From Streptomyces sp. R41 (GTDB taxonomy: Bacteria; Actinomycetota; Actinomycetes; Streptomycetales; Streptomycetaceae), in assembly GCF_041053055.1 (NCBI RefSeq), contig NZ_CP163443.1, positions 10,213,001 through 10,277,000 of the forward strand: a DNA stretch of 64,000 nt. The letters are read 5' to 3'. The translations under genes and the position numbers were made by a program. Below, piece by piece: positions 44,004 through 53,355 of this stretch. The notes below the pieces were generated by a model, which saw only the letters and a program-made list of their open reading frames with translations, was not told where the DNA came from and did not search any database. How positions within the stretch are numbered: position 1 is the stretch's first letter; every line of letters starts with the position of its first letter.

Positions 44004-45626
44004 ATGGGAAAGGCACGGACCACGGGCCACATAGGCGGCGCCGGAGACACCTCCGGCGCGGTCGGGAAGGGCGGCTTCGCCGAGTTGCGGGCTCGAGAGT
44101 TCGGCTACCTCGACGAGGGCGGGCACACCTACCTCGACCACACGGGCGCCGGACTCCCTCCGCGCTCGCTCGTCACGGGGAGCGCCGAGCGGATCACCGG
44201 CGGATTATTCGGCAACCCGCACTCCGAGAGTCCGGCTTCCCGCGCCTCAGGGCAACTGCTTGCCGAGGCCCGCCGAGCGGTCCTGCGGCACTTCAACGCC
44301 GACCCCGCCGAGTACGCCGTCATCTTCACCCCCAATGCGACCGGAGCCCTGCGCCTGGTCGGCGAGGCGTATCCGTTCGCGCGCGGCAGCAGACTGGTGA
44401 TGTCGCTGGACAACCACAACTCGGTGAACGGGCTGCGCGAGTACGCGCGGGCGCGGGGAGCCGCGACGGCCTATGTGCCGGTGGGCGGGCCCGGCCTGCG
44501 GATCGACGAGCGGCGACTGCGAGCCGCACTGTCGGCGCGCGACAGGGGGCTCGGCCTGCTGCGGGGGCGCGACGGTGCACGCTTGCGTGGACCGATACCA
44601 GGGCGTGCGGGTGGCGCTCGCTCGCGCGGGCCGGGGGAAGCTGGCGGTGCCCGCTCGCTCGGACTGCCGCGATGGAGTGTGGGCGGCACACGCTCGCGTG
44701 GACAAGGGCATGGCGGCGCTCGCTCGCGCGGTCTGCTGGCGTACCCGGCGCAGAGCAACTTCACCGGTGTCCAGCACCCGCTGGAGTGGATCGCCGAGGC
44801 CCAGGAACGCGGCTACGACGTACTGCTGGATGCCGCCGCCTTCGTACCGACCAACACCCTGGACCTGGCCCGGTTCCACCCGGACTTCACCGTGGTCAGC
44901 TGGTACAAGGTCTTCGGCCATCCCACCGGCGTCGGCAGCCTGATCGCCCGCCGGGAGGCACTCGCCAAGCTGCGTCGCCCCTGGTTCTCGGGCGGCACGA
45001 TCTACGCGGTCAGCGCCCAGGCGCAGTGGCACGTCCTCGCCGAGGACGAGGCGGCCTTCGAGGACGGCACGGTGAACTTCCTGTCCATACCGGACGTGAC
45101 CGCCGGGCTGGAGTGGATCGACGGCATCGGCATGGAACGCGTGCACGCCCATGTCACCGCGCTGACCGGCCAACTGCTCGCGGGCCTGCGGACATTGCGG
45201 CACAGCGACGGCTCCCCGATGGTCCGGGTGTACGGCCCCGAGGGCGGCGGCGGGGCGGCCCGCGGCGGCACGGTCGCGCTGAACCTGCTCGGAGCGGACG
45301 GCCGGATCGTCGACGAGCGGATCGTCACGCGCGACAGCGCCGCGCGCGGCATCTCCCTGCGCAGCGGCTGCTTCTGCAACCCGGGCGCCGGAGAAGCGGC
45401 GTTCGCCCTGCCGCTGAGCCGGCTGCGCTCGGCCGCACGCAGGCAACTCGGCTCCCTGGAGGACTACTTGGAGCTGCTCCGGCTGCCGTCGGCGGGCGCC
45501 GTGCGCGTCTCGCTGGGTCTGTCGTCGCAGCCCAGCGACATCGAGACGTTCCTGGCCTTCGTGGCGGAGACCTACCGGGACCGGGTGCCGGGGGCGGCGG
45601 GGCTGGCGGCGCGGGTGGGCTGCTGA
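44004..45626 (+). CDS. Aminotransferase class V-fold protein (MoCo-sulfurase/desulfurase-like) with in-frame minisatellite
   Basis: The 540-aa product is a fold-type I PLP enzyme. FTPNATGALRLVGEAYP is the cofactor-loop region, DVLLDAAAFVPTNTLDL precedes the PLP aspartate position, and VVSWYKVFGHPTGVGSLIAR carries the Schiff-base Lys. SGCFCNPGAGEAA with its Cys pair resembles the catalytic Cys loop of molybdenum-cofactor sulfurases. Between ALSARDRG (about 180) and LLAYPAQSNFTG (about 246) lies a Gly/Arg/Ser repeat region (GGARSRG units) that looks inserted. GGAGG precedes the ATG. Confidence 0.8.
   Translation: MGKARTTGHIGGAGDTSGAVGKGGFAELRAREFGYLDEGGHTYLDHTGAGLPPRSLVTGSAERITGGLFGNPHSESPASRASGQLLAEARRAVLRHFNADPAEYAVIFTPNATGALRLVGEAYPFARGSRLVMSLDNHNSVNGLREYARARGAATAYVPVGGPGLRIDERRLRAALSARDRGLGLLRGRDGARLRGPIPGRAGGARSRGPGEAGGARSLGLPRWSVGGTRSRGQGHGGARSRGLLAYPAQSNFTGVQHPLEWIAEAQERGYDVLLDAAAFVPTNTLDLARFHPDFTVVSWYKVFGHPTGVGSLIARREALAKLRRPWFSGGTIYAVSAQAQWHVLAEDEAAFEDGTVNFLSIPDVTAGLEWIDGIGMERVHAHVTALTGQLLAGLRTLRHSDGSPMVRVYGPEGGGGAARGGTVALNLLGADGRIVDERIVTRDSAARGISLRSGCFCNPGAGEAAFALPLSRLRSAARRQLGSLEDYLELLRLPSAGAVRVSLGLSSQPSDIETFLAFVAETYRDRVPGAAGLAARVGC
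44577..44738 (+). repeat. Degenerate minisatellite inside the aminotransferase gene
   Basis: About five imperfect units of 30-37 bp share GGCG(G/C)..CGCTCGCG. GCGCTCGCTCGCGCGG recurs exactly at 44614-44629 and 44716-44731. The repeats keep the reading frame and code for GGARSRG-like peptides. Confidence 0.75.
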
Positions 45627-45640
45627 GGCGGGAACCAAAA

Positions 45641-45728
45641 GGGGACTTCGCAGACCCGTCGTTGGGGACTTAGCACACCCGTCGGCGGGGACTTTCACGG
45701 CCCTTCGGCGGGACTTCAAGGACGTGGC
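45641..45728. repeat. 23-bp tandem repeat (about 3.5 copies)
   Basis: Units at 45641, 45664 and 45687 each start GGGGACTT and end near CCCGTCGGC (23 bp spacing); a partial fourth (GGGACTTCAAGG) begins at 45710. They occupy most of the 125-bp gap between the aminotransferase gene and the ABC pseudogene. Confidence 0.9.
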
Positions 45729-45751
45729 AGCCGCGGCTGCCGGGCGAGCAC

Positions 45752-47460
45752 TCAGCGCCCCTCCCGGCTCCGCACCGTCCCCTCCCGGCACTTGCGCACC
45801 AGGACCACCCACGTCACCGCCATGAAGACCAGCGCGAAGGCCGTCAGGATCACCCAACCGCGGCTCGCCGGATGACCGAACGAGTCCCCGTACGAATCCA
45901 GCAGCGGCGGACCCAGCGGCGAGCCGCCGCCACGCCACAACGACTCCAGGCCCACCCCGCTGCCCAGCGCCTCGAACGCCCAGCGGTTGGTCATCGCCCA
46001 GCTGATCGCCGCTCCCGCGCCCGTCATCCGGGGCACCGGCACGAAGGCGCCCGAGAACAGCACCTGCGGGAAGCAGAGCAGCGGAAGCATGAGCGTCGCC
46101 TGCCCGGGCTCGGACACCGCTGCCGACGCCAGCAGCCCCAGCGCCAGGGCGGCCGCCGAGGCCAGCACGCTCGACACGAACAGCGAGCCGTAGGTGCCCC
46201 ACCCCGCCGAGGGCAGCCGGTCCAGAGCCCGCAGCACGACCAGCAGCAGGGCGTCCGCGACCGCGAGCACCGGGAGCATGGTGGTCAGCTTCGAGGCGAC
46301 GTACGGCCCGATCCGCAGCCCCGCCAGCCATTCGCGACGCAGCACGGGCAGCTCGGTACAGATCTGGAGCAGCCCGTACGTCAGCCCGAAGAAGAACGCG
46401 CCGAACGCGATCCAGAACATGATCATCGCGGTCGATCCGGGGTCCGGCGCCGCACGGTCGAACGCGCCCGCCCGGAACAGCACCGCGAACATCGCCACGA
46501 TCATCACCGGCGAACCGGCCAGGACCGCGACCGAGAGCCGGTTGTGCACCAGCAGGGCCGCACCCGCCGGGTCAACAGCGCCCACTGGCGTACGGCACCA
46601 ACGCGGAGCCTCGGCAGGGGAGTTGACGAGGGTTCCGGTCGGCATACCTCCTGAGGAGGGGCCTGCGGGACGCGTACGCCCTCGGCCACAGCCTCATACA
46701 CCTCCTCGACCGTGCCGACCCCGAACGCCCCGCACAGGGCGTCCGGTTCACCGGCGAACGCGACCTCGCCGCCGGGAGAGAGGAACACCACCTGGTCGCA
46801 GCGGAGCAGGTCGGCGAGGACATGGGTGGTGAGCACGACGGTGGTGCCGTCCTCGGCCAGCGCACGCAGGGTCCGCAGCAGGGCCGCCCCGGTGACCGGG
46901 TCGAGCCCGGAGGTCGGCTCGTCGAGGAAGAGCACACGCGGCCGCGTGAGCAACTCGACCGCTATGGAGGCCCGTTTGCGCTCTCCGCCGCTCAGCGCGC
47001 GCACGGGCGTCGCGCCCCGATGGGACAGGCCGAGGGTCTGCAGGACCCGGTCCACACTCGCCGCGACACTCTCGGCGGGAGGTCCCGGAGGCATGCGCAG
47101 GCCCGCCGCGTACACCAGCGTCCGGTGCAGCGGAAGCTCACGGTGGATGATGTCCTCCTGCGGCACGAACCCGAACTCCGGCCCGGGCGGCCCGGGTTGA
47201 GCTCCGTCGTGCAGTACCTCACCCTCGGCCGGCCTGCGCAGCCCCGCCAGCGTCTGCAACAGAATCGTCTTGCCCGCCCCGCTGCTCCCCGCGATCACGG
47301 TGAGCCGCCCGGGATCGACATCCAACGACACCTCTTGCAGCACCCGCCCCGCCCCACGCACCTGCCGGCTCACCCGACGCGCCTGTACGCGCAGGCCGTT
47401 GACCGGGGTGACGTGGCCATGTGCTGCAGCGGACGGGCTCGGGCGCATGGGAGTCGGCAT
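45752..47460 (-). pseudogene. ABC-G-type transporter (ATPase plus permease), frameshifted
   Basis: An ATPase frame (47460 to 46504) contains LTVIAGSSGAGKTILLQTLAG (Walker A), VPQEDIIHRELP (Q loop), LSGGERKRASIAVELLTRP (signature) and VLFLDEPTSGLDPVTG (Walker B). It runs into RQWALLTRR and then out of frame near 46565. The second frame (46645 to 45752) continues AALLVHNRLSVAVLAGSPVM and the six-helix ABC-2 permease. In relatives these are one ABCG half-transporter. One missing base at about 46562-46568 explains the break. Either the gene is dead, the two parts are now separate proteins, or there is a sequencing error. Confidence 0.8.
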
Positions 47461-47625
47461 GGGGGCAGCATGCCAGGGGGATGGTTTGCGTGACCCGTTG
47501 CGCGTGAGGAAAGCCATGAACGACGTAAGGGAGGCTTTCGTGTCCACGACGGGCATCGCTTCCCGGCGCCGTAGCGTTGTGCACCGTAAGGCGGGATCTC
47601 GTGACGGCGGACCCATGGTGACGCG

Positions 47626-48255
47626 ATGTGTTGGAGTGCGACGGCCGATCTGGCAGCCGGTGCCGGTATCGCCGCTGTCGGAGTGGCCTGTGTGACGCAG
47701 GTGCGCAGGACGGGAGATCTCCCGGCCGCGCTGCCGTTGCTGCTCGGCGCCCACCAGATCATCGAGTCCGTGGTCTGGGACTCCGGCGGAGGCAGTGGTC
47801 CCGCGACGGTCGCCTGGGCCGTGATCGCCCTTCCGCTGCTCGCGGTGTGGGTACCGGTGGGTGTCGTGTGCGCGGCGCCGCGGCACGCCCGGCGCCGGCT
47901 GGCGTTCCCTCTCGTGTCCGGCCTCGCGACCGCGGCGGCACTCGCGTACGCCCTCGCCGCACGTCCCGTCACGGCCGAGATCCGCGGCCACACCGTGGGC
48001 TACGTCGTCGACCTGTCCCACGCGGAGTGGCTCATCGCGGGCTACCTCCTCGCCACCGTCGGCGCGTTGTTGCTCTGCGGCGATCGCGGACTGCTGCTGC
48101 TCGGCGTCCTGGTCGCCGTGGGGGCGCTGATCTGCTGGGCGCTGTGGGAGCTGGAGTTCGTCTCCACGTGGTGTGCGTTCGCGGCGGTGTGCTCGGTGGC
48201 TCTTTGGGGGTGGGTGGGCGGACGCCGGCGGCCAGGGGAGGGCACACTGCGGTAA
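47626..48255 (+). CDS. DUF6629-like integral membrane protein
   Basis: The 209-aa product has about seven hydrophobic helices, starting MCWSATADLAAGAGIAAVGV and ending near TWCAFAAVCSVALWGW, with Trp, His and Glu residues inside the helices (GAHQIIESVVW, LWELEFVSTWC). This matches the DUF6629 family of unknown function. It is divergent from the ABC pseudogene. Confidence 0.75.
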   Translation: MCWSATADLAAGAGIAAVGVACVTQVRRTGDLPAALPLLLGAHQIIESVVWDSGGGSGPATVAWAVIALPLLAVWVPVGVVCAAPRHARRRLAFPLVSGLATAAALAYALAARPVTAEIRGHTVGYVVDLSHAEWLIAGYLLATVGALLLCGDRGLLLLGVLVAVGALICWALWELEFVSTWCAFAAVCSVALWGWVGGRRRPGEGTLR

Positions 48256-48270
48256 TGGCCCGGGCACGGG

Positions 48271-48290
48271 CGGGCACACGGTAGTGCCCG
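48271..48290 (+). terminator. Short hairpin terminator
   Basis: CGGGCAC (48271-48277) and GTGCCCG (48284-48290) form a 7-bp stem with a 6-base loop, 16 bases beyond the DUF6629 stop. Confidence 0.4.
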
Positions 48291-48404
48291 CGGGCACGGG
48301 CCGGCGCACAGCGGTCATGACCGCGAGCGTCGCAGGCGGATGTGAGGAAGGTGTCAGGGTGTGGCAAGCCCCTCTCACCCGCACCCTTCCCGGCCCTGGG
48401 CGCT

Positions 48405-48410
48405 TAGCAT
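48405..48410 (+). promoter_or_regulatory. -10 box of a probable leaderless promoter
   Basis: TAGCAT ends 7 bases before the GTG start of the response regulator, and there is no Shine-Dalgarno sequence. The -35 is unclear. Confidence 0.35.
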
Positions 48411-48417
48411 CGGCCGC

Positions 48418-49116
48418 GTGTGCGCATATGTGCTGGTCGCGGAGGACGACGAGAAGCAGGCGGAGCTGATACGTCGCTCATTGCTGAAGGAGGGCCACAC
48501 CGCCACCGTGGTCCACGACGGCGGGGCCGCGCTCGACGAGGCACGCCGCCACCGGCCGGACCTCGTCGTCCTGGACCTGATGCTCCCGGTGGTCGACGGC
48601 TTCGGGGTGTGCCGGGTACTGCGGCAGAGCGACGACATACCCGTCCTCATGCTGACCGCCCGCTCCACCGAGGACGACATACTGCTCGGCCTGGAGCTCG
48701 GCGCGGACGACTACATGACCAAGCCGTACAGCCCGCGTGAGCTGATGGCCCGCATCCGCACGGTACTGCGGCGCAGCGGACGCCCCGCCTCCGAACAGCG
48801 CGACGATCCGGTCGTACGGGCCGCCGGAATCGCGGTGGACCCGGCCCGGCACGAGGTGACATGCGACGGCTCGCCCGTGGACTGCACACCGGCGGAGTAC
48901 GAGATCCTGCTGGCCATGGTCGCGGAACCCGAGCGGGTGTTCTCCCGCCGGCAGTTGCTGCACCACACCCGGGGGATCGACCGGGCGTCGACCGAGCGGG
49001 CCATCGACGTGCACATCATGAACCTGCGCAAGAAGATCGAGGCGGACCCTCGCAGACCGGTCCGCCTGCTGACGGTCTTCGGCGTGGGCTACAAGCTCAA
49101 GGGTGACCGGACGTGA
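48418..49116 (+). CDS. OmpR-family response regulator
   Basis: The 232-aa product has a REC domain (VLVAEDDEKQ acidic pair, phosphoacceptor Asp in LVVLDLMLPVVDG, MTKPYSPREL with the conserved Lys) and a C-terminal winged helix (CTPAEYEILLAMVAEPERVF, ASTERAIDVHIMNLRKKIE). The GTG at 48418 suits the family start. It overlaps the kinase gene by 4 bp and is its cognate partner. Confidence 0.92.
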   Translation: MCAYVLVAEDDEKQAELIRRSLLKEGHTATVVHDGGAALDEARRHRPDLVVLDLMLPVVDGFGVCRVLRQSDDIPVLMLTARSTEDDILLGLELGADDYMTKPYSPRELMARIRTVLRRSGRPASEQRDDPVVRAAGIAVDPARHEVTCDGSPVDCTPAEYEILLAMVAEPERVFSRRQLLHHTRGIDRASTERAIDVHIMNLRKKIEADPRRPVRLLTVFGVGYKLKGDRT

Positions 49117-50957
49117 GCCGCGGCATCCCCCTGCGCAAGAGCCTTCTGGTACGGCTGCTGATCACCTCCGTGCTCATCGCCCTGTGTTCCGTGGCCGCGA
49201 CCGCCTGGCTCGCCGTGCAGACCACGACTCGGGCCATCCAGGAGGAGCAGGGCCAGGTGCTCGCCGACGACATGGACGTCCTCCGGCAGCTCAGCGGATA
49301 CGCGGCCACTCATCCCGACTGGTCCGGCGTCGAGAAGACCGTACGCACGCTGTCGGACAGGACCGGCCGTCGTATCGCGCTGACGACCCCCGACCGCACG
49401 ACGATCGCGGACTCCGCGGCGAGGAAGTCCGCCCTGCCGCCGCGTGCCGCAGCCACGGTGGACCCGCTGCACACCGACACTTTCACGGAGCCCGGAGCGC
49501 AGCTCAGCGGCATCGATCCGCGTGCGGTGGGCCCCTACCGGCTGACGGCCAACGAGCGCCTCCGGGTGGCCAAGCTGGCCGTGGTCCGCCAGAAGTGCTT
49601 CGCGCGCAACGGAATCGACATGGGCATCACGCGGACGCCCAGCGGCCGTTCCGTCCTCACGAACGCGGACGGGAGCACCGAGTCCGGCTATGTGCCGCAG
49701 GAGTGCGCGGACGGGCAGCTCTATTCCGCCACCCCGACGGAGGAGAAGGCCCTGGCGGCACTGACCGGGCGCGCCGACGCGTGCCTGAACCGCCATGACA
49801 TACACCTCGCCTCGCCCACGGGCATCACGGTCGACTACATGGCCATGACCATGAAGCCCCGGTTCATGCTGGGAAAGACGCCGAGCGATGAGCGGGGCGC
49901 CGCGACCACGACGACGAACGCGTGCGTCGACAGCGCACGCCGGGAACAGCTCGCTGCGTATGTCGCCCCTGCCGCCGAGCTGTTCCTGGGCACGGGGGAC
50001 AGCGCCGTCCCGCGCTTCGACATGTCGACGGCCAACAAGGCCAAGGTCGTGGGGGTCGCCGGTCTCGTCCTCGCCCTCACCGTGGCCGTGACCGCGCTGG
50101 TCGCCACCCGGCTCGTACGCCCTCTGCGCGCGCTGACACAGGCCGCCCAGCAACCGCCGGAGCAGCACGTACGGGTTCCCGTCACCACCCAGGACGAGAC
50201 CGGCATCCTGGCCGTGGCCTTCAACGACCTGACCGAGCGACGCGAACGCATGGAGGCCCAGCGCAAGGCGATGGTCAGCGACATCGCCCATGAACTGCGC
50301 ACCCCGCTCACCAACATCCGTGGCTGGCTGGAAGTGACCCGCGACGGCATCGTCGACCCCGACCCGGACCTGCTCGCCTCGCTGCACGAGGAGGCGGTTG
50401 TCCTCCAGCGCGTCATCGACGACCTCCAGGACCTCTCAGCGGCCGACGCGGGCGCCCTCCGGCTGCACCGCGAGGAGGTCAGCGCCGACGAACTGCTCGA
50501 ACAGGTCGCCGCGGCACACCGCGTGGGGGCGGATGCGGCGGGCATCCGGCTGCTCACCTCGGCGGACGGCACACCGTGGCTCGACGCGGACCCGGTACGG
50601 ATGCGACAGGCGCTCGGCAATCTTGTGTCCAACGCGATACGCCACACGCCGGCCGGCGGCATGATCACCCTCGCCGTTCGCGGCCACGCCGGTCAGGTCG
50701 TCTTCGAGGTGGCCGACACCGGTACCGGTATCGCCCCGGAGGACCTGCCCAGCGTCTTCGACCGGTTCTGGCGGGCCGAGAAGTCCCGCAGCCGGCGCAC
50801 CGGCGGCAGCGGCCTGGGCCTTGCCATCGTCCGCCAACTGGTCGCCGCCCACGGCGGAACCGTCACGGTGACCAGCGAACCCGGTGCCGGCTCGGTCTTC
50901 ATCCTGCGGCTACCCTGCACGATGGCGCCCCTCACTCCTGCCGCCGAGGCCGACTGA
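49113..50957 (+). CDS. Membrane sensor histidine kinase with Cys-containing extracytoplasmic domain
   Basis: The 614-aa product has two membrane helices (about 10-33 and 310-330). The large external region between them has four isolated Cys (in RQKCFARN, PQECADGQ, ADACLNRH and TNACVDSA). A HAMP-like linker (ATRLVRPLRALTQAA) and the H-box SDIAHELRTPLTNIRGWL follow, then the ATPase domain (NLVSNAIRHT, DTGTGIAPEDL, GGSGLGLAIVRQL). The external Cys could form disulfides that sense redox or folding stress. It is translationally coupled to the response regulator. Confidence 0.9.
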   Translation: MSRGIPLRKSLLVRLLITSVLIALCSVAATAWLAVQTTTRAIQEEQGQVLADDMDVLRQLSGYAATHPDWSGVEKTVRTLSDRTGRRIALTTPDRTTIADSAARKSALPPRAAATVDPLHTDTFTEPGAQLSGIDPRAVGPYRLTANERLRVAKLAVVRQKCFARNGIDMGITRTPSGRSVLTNADGSTESGYVPQECADGQLYSATPTEEKALAALTGRADACLNRHDIHLASPTGITVDYMAMTMKPRFMLGKTPSDERGAATTTTNACVDSARREQLAAYVAPAAELFLGTGDSAVPRFDMSTANKAKVVGVAGLVLALTVAVTALVATRLVRPLRALTQAAQQPPEQHVRVPVTTQDETGILAVAFNDLTERRERMEAQRKAMVSDIAHELRTPLTNIRGWLEVTRDGIVDPDPDLLASLHEEAVVLQRVIDDLQDLSAADAGALRLHREEVSADELLEQVAAAHRVGADAAGIRLLTSADGTPWLDADPVRMRQALGNLVSNAIRHTPAGGMITLAVRGHAGQVVFEVADTGTGIAPEDLPSVFDRFWRAEKSRSRRTGGSGLGLAIVRQLVAAHGGTVTVTSEPGAGSVFILRLPCTMAPLTPAAEAD

Positions 50958-51171
50958 CCCGAGACCGGCGTATTCCCGCCGACCCTGGTGGCGCCGGTAC
51001 CAGGACCAGCGGTCCTGCTCACGGGAGGGATCTGGTTGCCCCGACTCCCTCGGCGCAAGGTGTACGCATGAACACCACCACCAAGCACCCGGAAGCCAGG
51101 AGCCGCGTCACCCCTCTGAGGTCCCTCCTGGGAGGCACGTACATTCCGCGCCGAGGCGGCACGCGACCGGT

Positions 51172-53073
51172 TCACCGGAATACGTTGTCCGAGTCCTCCC
51201 ACATCGAGGGCTCACTGGTCGAGTACTCCCGCGGGACCCGCGAAGACGTCTGATACATCGCCTCGATCTCGGCGGCGAACCGCCGAACGATGGCGTCCCG
51301 ACGCAACTTCATCGAGGGCGTCAGCAGTCCATTGGCCAGATCGAAGGGCTCCGGGAGAACCCGGAACACCCGAATGGATTCCGAGCGGGACACGCTGCTG
51401 TTGGCCGCGGCGACCGCGCGTCTGACTTCCTCCCGCAATTCGTTCTCCTCGCGCGCGTCCCGGACCGGTGTTTCACCCTTGGCCCGGGACGCGCGCCAGT
51501 GCGCGACGAATTCGGGATCCAGAGTGATGAGGGCCCCTACACACGGTCGGTTGTCACCCACCACCACGGCCTGGTGGATGAGGGGGTGGACACGCAGCCG
51601 CTCCTCGAGAGCCGCGGGGGCCACACTCTTTCCGCCGCTCGTGATGATGATGTCCTTCTTGCGGCCGGTGATGGTCAGATATCCCTCGGAGTCCAGACGC
51701 CCGATGTCGCCCGTGGCCAGCCAACCGTCCAGGAACGAGGCCTGGGTGGCCTGTGCGTCGTTGATGTATCCCTGGAACACCGAGGGCCCCGACACGAAGA
51801 TCTCCCCGTCGTCGGCCACATGAATGTCCGTTCCCGGCAGCGCGCGTCCGACCGTTCCGAACTTCTCACGCCCCACAGGCTGTGCGGTAATTCCTCCGCT
51901 GGTCTCCGTCAGACCGTATCCGTCGTGGACGAGGATCCCGATTCCCGCGTAGAAGAGGGTGAGTTCACGATTCAGCGGCGAGCCACCCGACACCGCGCCG
52001 CACACCCTTCCGCCCAGCGCGCCGCGCAGCTTCTTGTACACCGTCTTCTCGTAGAGGGAGTGCTGCAGCCGCAGATCGAAGCCGGGTCCCGGGCCCCTGC
52101 CCAGCCGACGACGTTCTTCGGCCAGGGCGAAATCCTGCGCGGTGCGGACGGCACGCTCGAACAGCGCGCCACGGCCCGTCTGCTGGGCCGTCCGCAGGAA
52201 GTTCTTGTAGATCTTCTCGAAGACGAACGGAACGGCGTACAGGAAGGTCGGCCGGAAGGACAACAGGGCCGCCGAGAGCGCTTCCTCGCGCAGATCGGGT
52301 TCGTGCCCCATCAGGATGCCGCCCCGCAGACAGAGTCCCTGGATCATCAGGCCGTACACGTGGGAGAAGGGGAGAAACGCGAGGATGGCCGGCTGTTCGC
52401 CCGGTGGAGCCGCCGTGTGTCTCCAGCCTTCGAGATACGTGTCGCAGGGGCTCGCCAGGCTGCGATGCGTCAGGGCGCAGCCCCTGGGCGGTCCCGTCGT
52501 GCCGGATGTGTAGGCGATGACCGCGGTCGAGTCGGGCAGCACGATCCGGCGGAGCGAGTCGACCGTCGTCGCCGGAATCGCCCGGCCCCGCTCGACCAGA
52601 TGCGCGAGCGCCCCGGTGTCCAACTGCCAGACGTGGCGCAGGAACGGGAGCGCGGCACACGCCGAGCCGACCGTCATGACGCCCTGCTCGTCCTCGACCA
52701 CCACGGCGACGCAGTGCGCGTCCTTCAGGATCCACGCGACCTGCTCGTGCGAGGAGGTCGGATAGATCGGAACGATCTCGGCGCCCACCGCCCACAGCGC
52801 ATAGCAGAGCACGGTCCACTCGTAGCGCGTACGCGCCATGATGGCCACGCGGTCACCGGGGCGGATGCCGGACGTGACCAGCCCGCGCGCCAGATCGACC
52901 GCCTCGCCCCACAGCTCGGCGGCGGTCACCGGCGTCCAAGCCGTGGTGGATGCGTCGGGGCGGCGCGCGATCTGCGGAAGGCCGGGCGTGTGGCGGGCCG
53001 CGTCGAAGAGACTGTCGGCGAGTCCCCCCTGCATCAGTGCGGTAGCCGGTGGAGAAGGTTCGGACTGGTGCAT
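51172..53073 (-). CDS. Long-chain acyl-CoA synthetase (AMP-binding)
   Basis: The 633-aa product is an ANL-superfamily ligase of the long-chain FadD15-like group. VIAYTSGTTGPPRGCALTHR is the ATP-binding P loop, GYGLTETSGGI the A5 motif, GWLATGDIGRLDSEGYL the A7 motif and ITGRKKDIIITSGGKSVAPA the A8 hinge and catalytic Lys region. It adenylates fatty acids and forms the CoA thioester. The ATG at 53073 is preferred, since CCGGAG precedes it and no earlier codon is conserved. Confidence 0.92.
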   Translation of the reverse strand: MHQSEPSPPATALMQGGLADSLFDAARHTPGLPQIARRPDASTTAWTPVTAAELWGEAVDLARGLVTSGIRPGDRVAIMARTRYEWTVLCYALWAVGAEIVPIYPTSSHEQVAWILKDAHCVAVVVEDEQGVMTVGSACAALPFLRHVWQLDTGALAHLVERGRAIPATTVDSLRRIVLPDSTAVIAYTSGTTGPPRGCALTHRSLASPCDTYLEGWRHTAAPPGEQPAILAFLPFSHVYGLMIQGLCLRGGILMGHEPDLREEALSAALLSFRPTFLYAVPFVFEKIYKNFLRTAQQTGRGALFERAVRTAQDFALAEERRRLGRGPGPGFDLRLQHSLYEKTVYKKLRGALGGRVCGAVSGGSPLNRELTLFYAGIGILVHDGYGLTETSGGITAQPVGREKFGTVGRALPGTDIHVADDGEIFVSGPSVFQGYINDAQATQASFLDGWLATGDIGRLDSEGYLTITGRKKDIIITSGGKSVAPAALEERLRVHPLIHQAVVVGDNRPCVGALITLDPEFVAHWRASRAKGETPVRDAREENELREEVRRAVAAANSSVSRSESIRVFRVLPEPFDLANGLLTPSMKLRRDAIVRRFAAEIEAMYQTSSRVPREYSTSEPSMWEDSDNVFR

Positions 53074-53355
53074 TCGCCGCTCCGGAATTCTCCTCAACGT
53101 GGCTTCACCCAGAGCCGCCGGTGTCGAGGATTCCCGAATGTAGCCCACACCGGCGACAGCCGTACACGATTCCCCGAGCAGCTCGCCGGCCGCCCGGATT
53201 CCGTTTCACGGACCGTCGCTTTCGGCGGGCGATCCGGCCGGATGAGCGAGGGTTCACGGCGTCGCCGGAGCGTCGGCCAGTTCGGTCCGTTTGCCGCTCA
53301 TCCGCGAGAGACGCTTCCTGTCCCGCAGCCGAGTCCCGTGACCGTCGCCCAGGCA

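Noticed and set aside
51068..51253. 61-aa small frame (MNTTTKHPEARSRVTPLRSL...)
   Set aside because: It has a plausible AAGGTG site but overlaps the end of the acyl-CoA synthetase gene on the other strand, and the second half is the antisense of that gene.
53074..53355. Possible gene in the 282-bp gap between the acyl-CoA synthetase start and the SRPBCC gene
   Set aside because: Open frames exist on both strands but show only Arg-rich shadow composition and no ribosome site; I see only untranslated sequence there.
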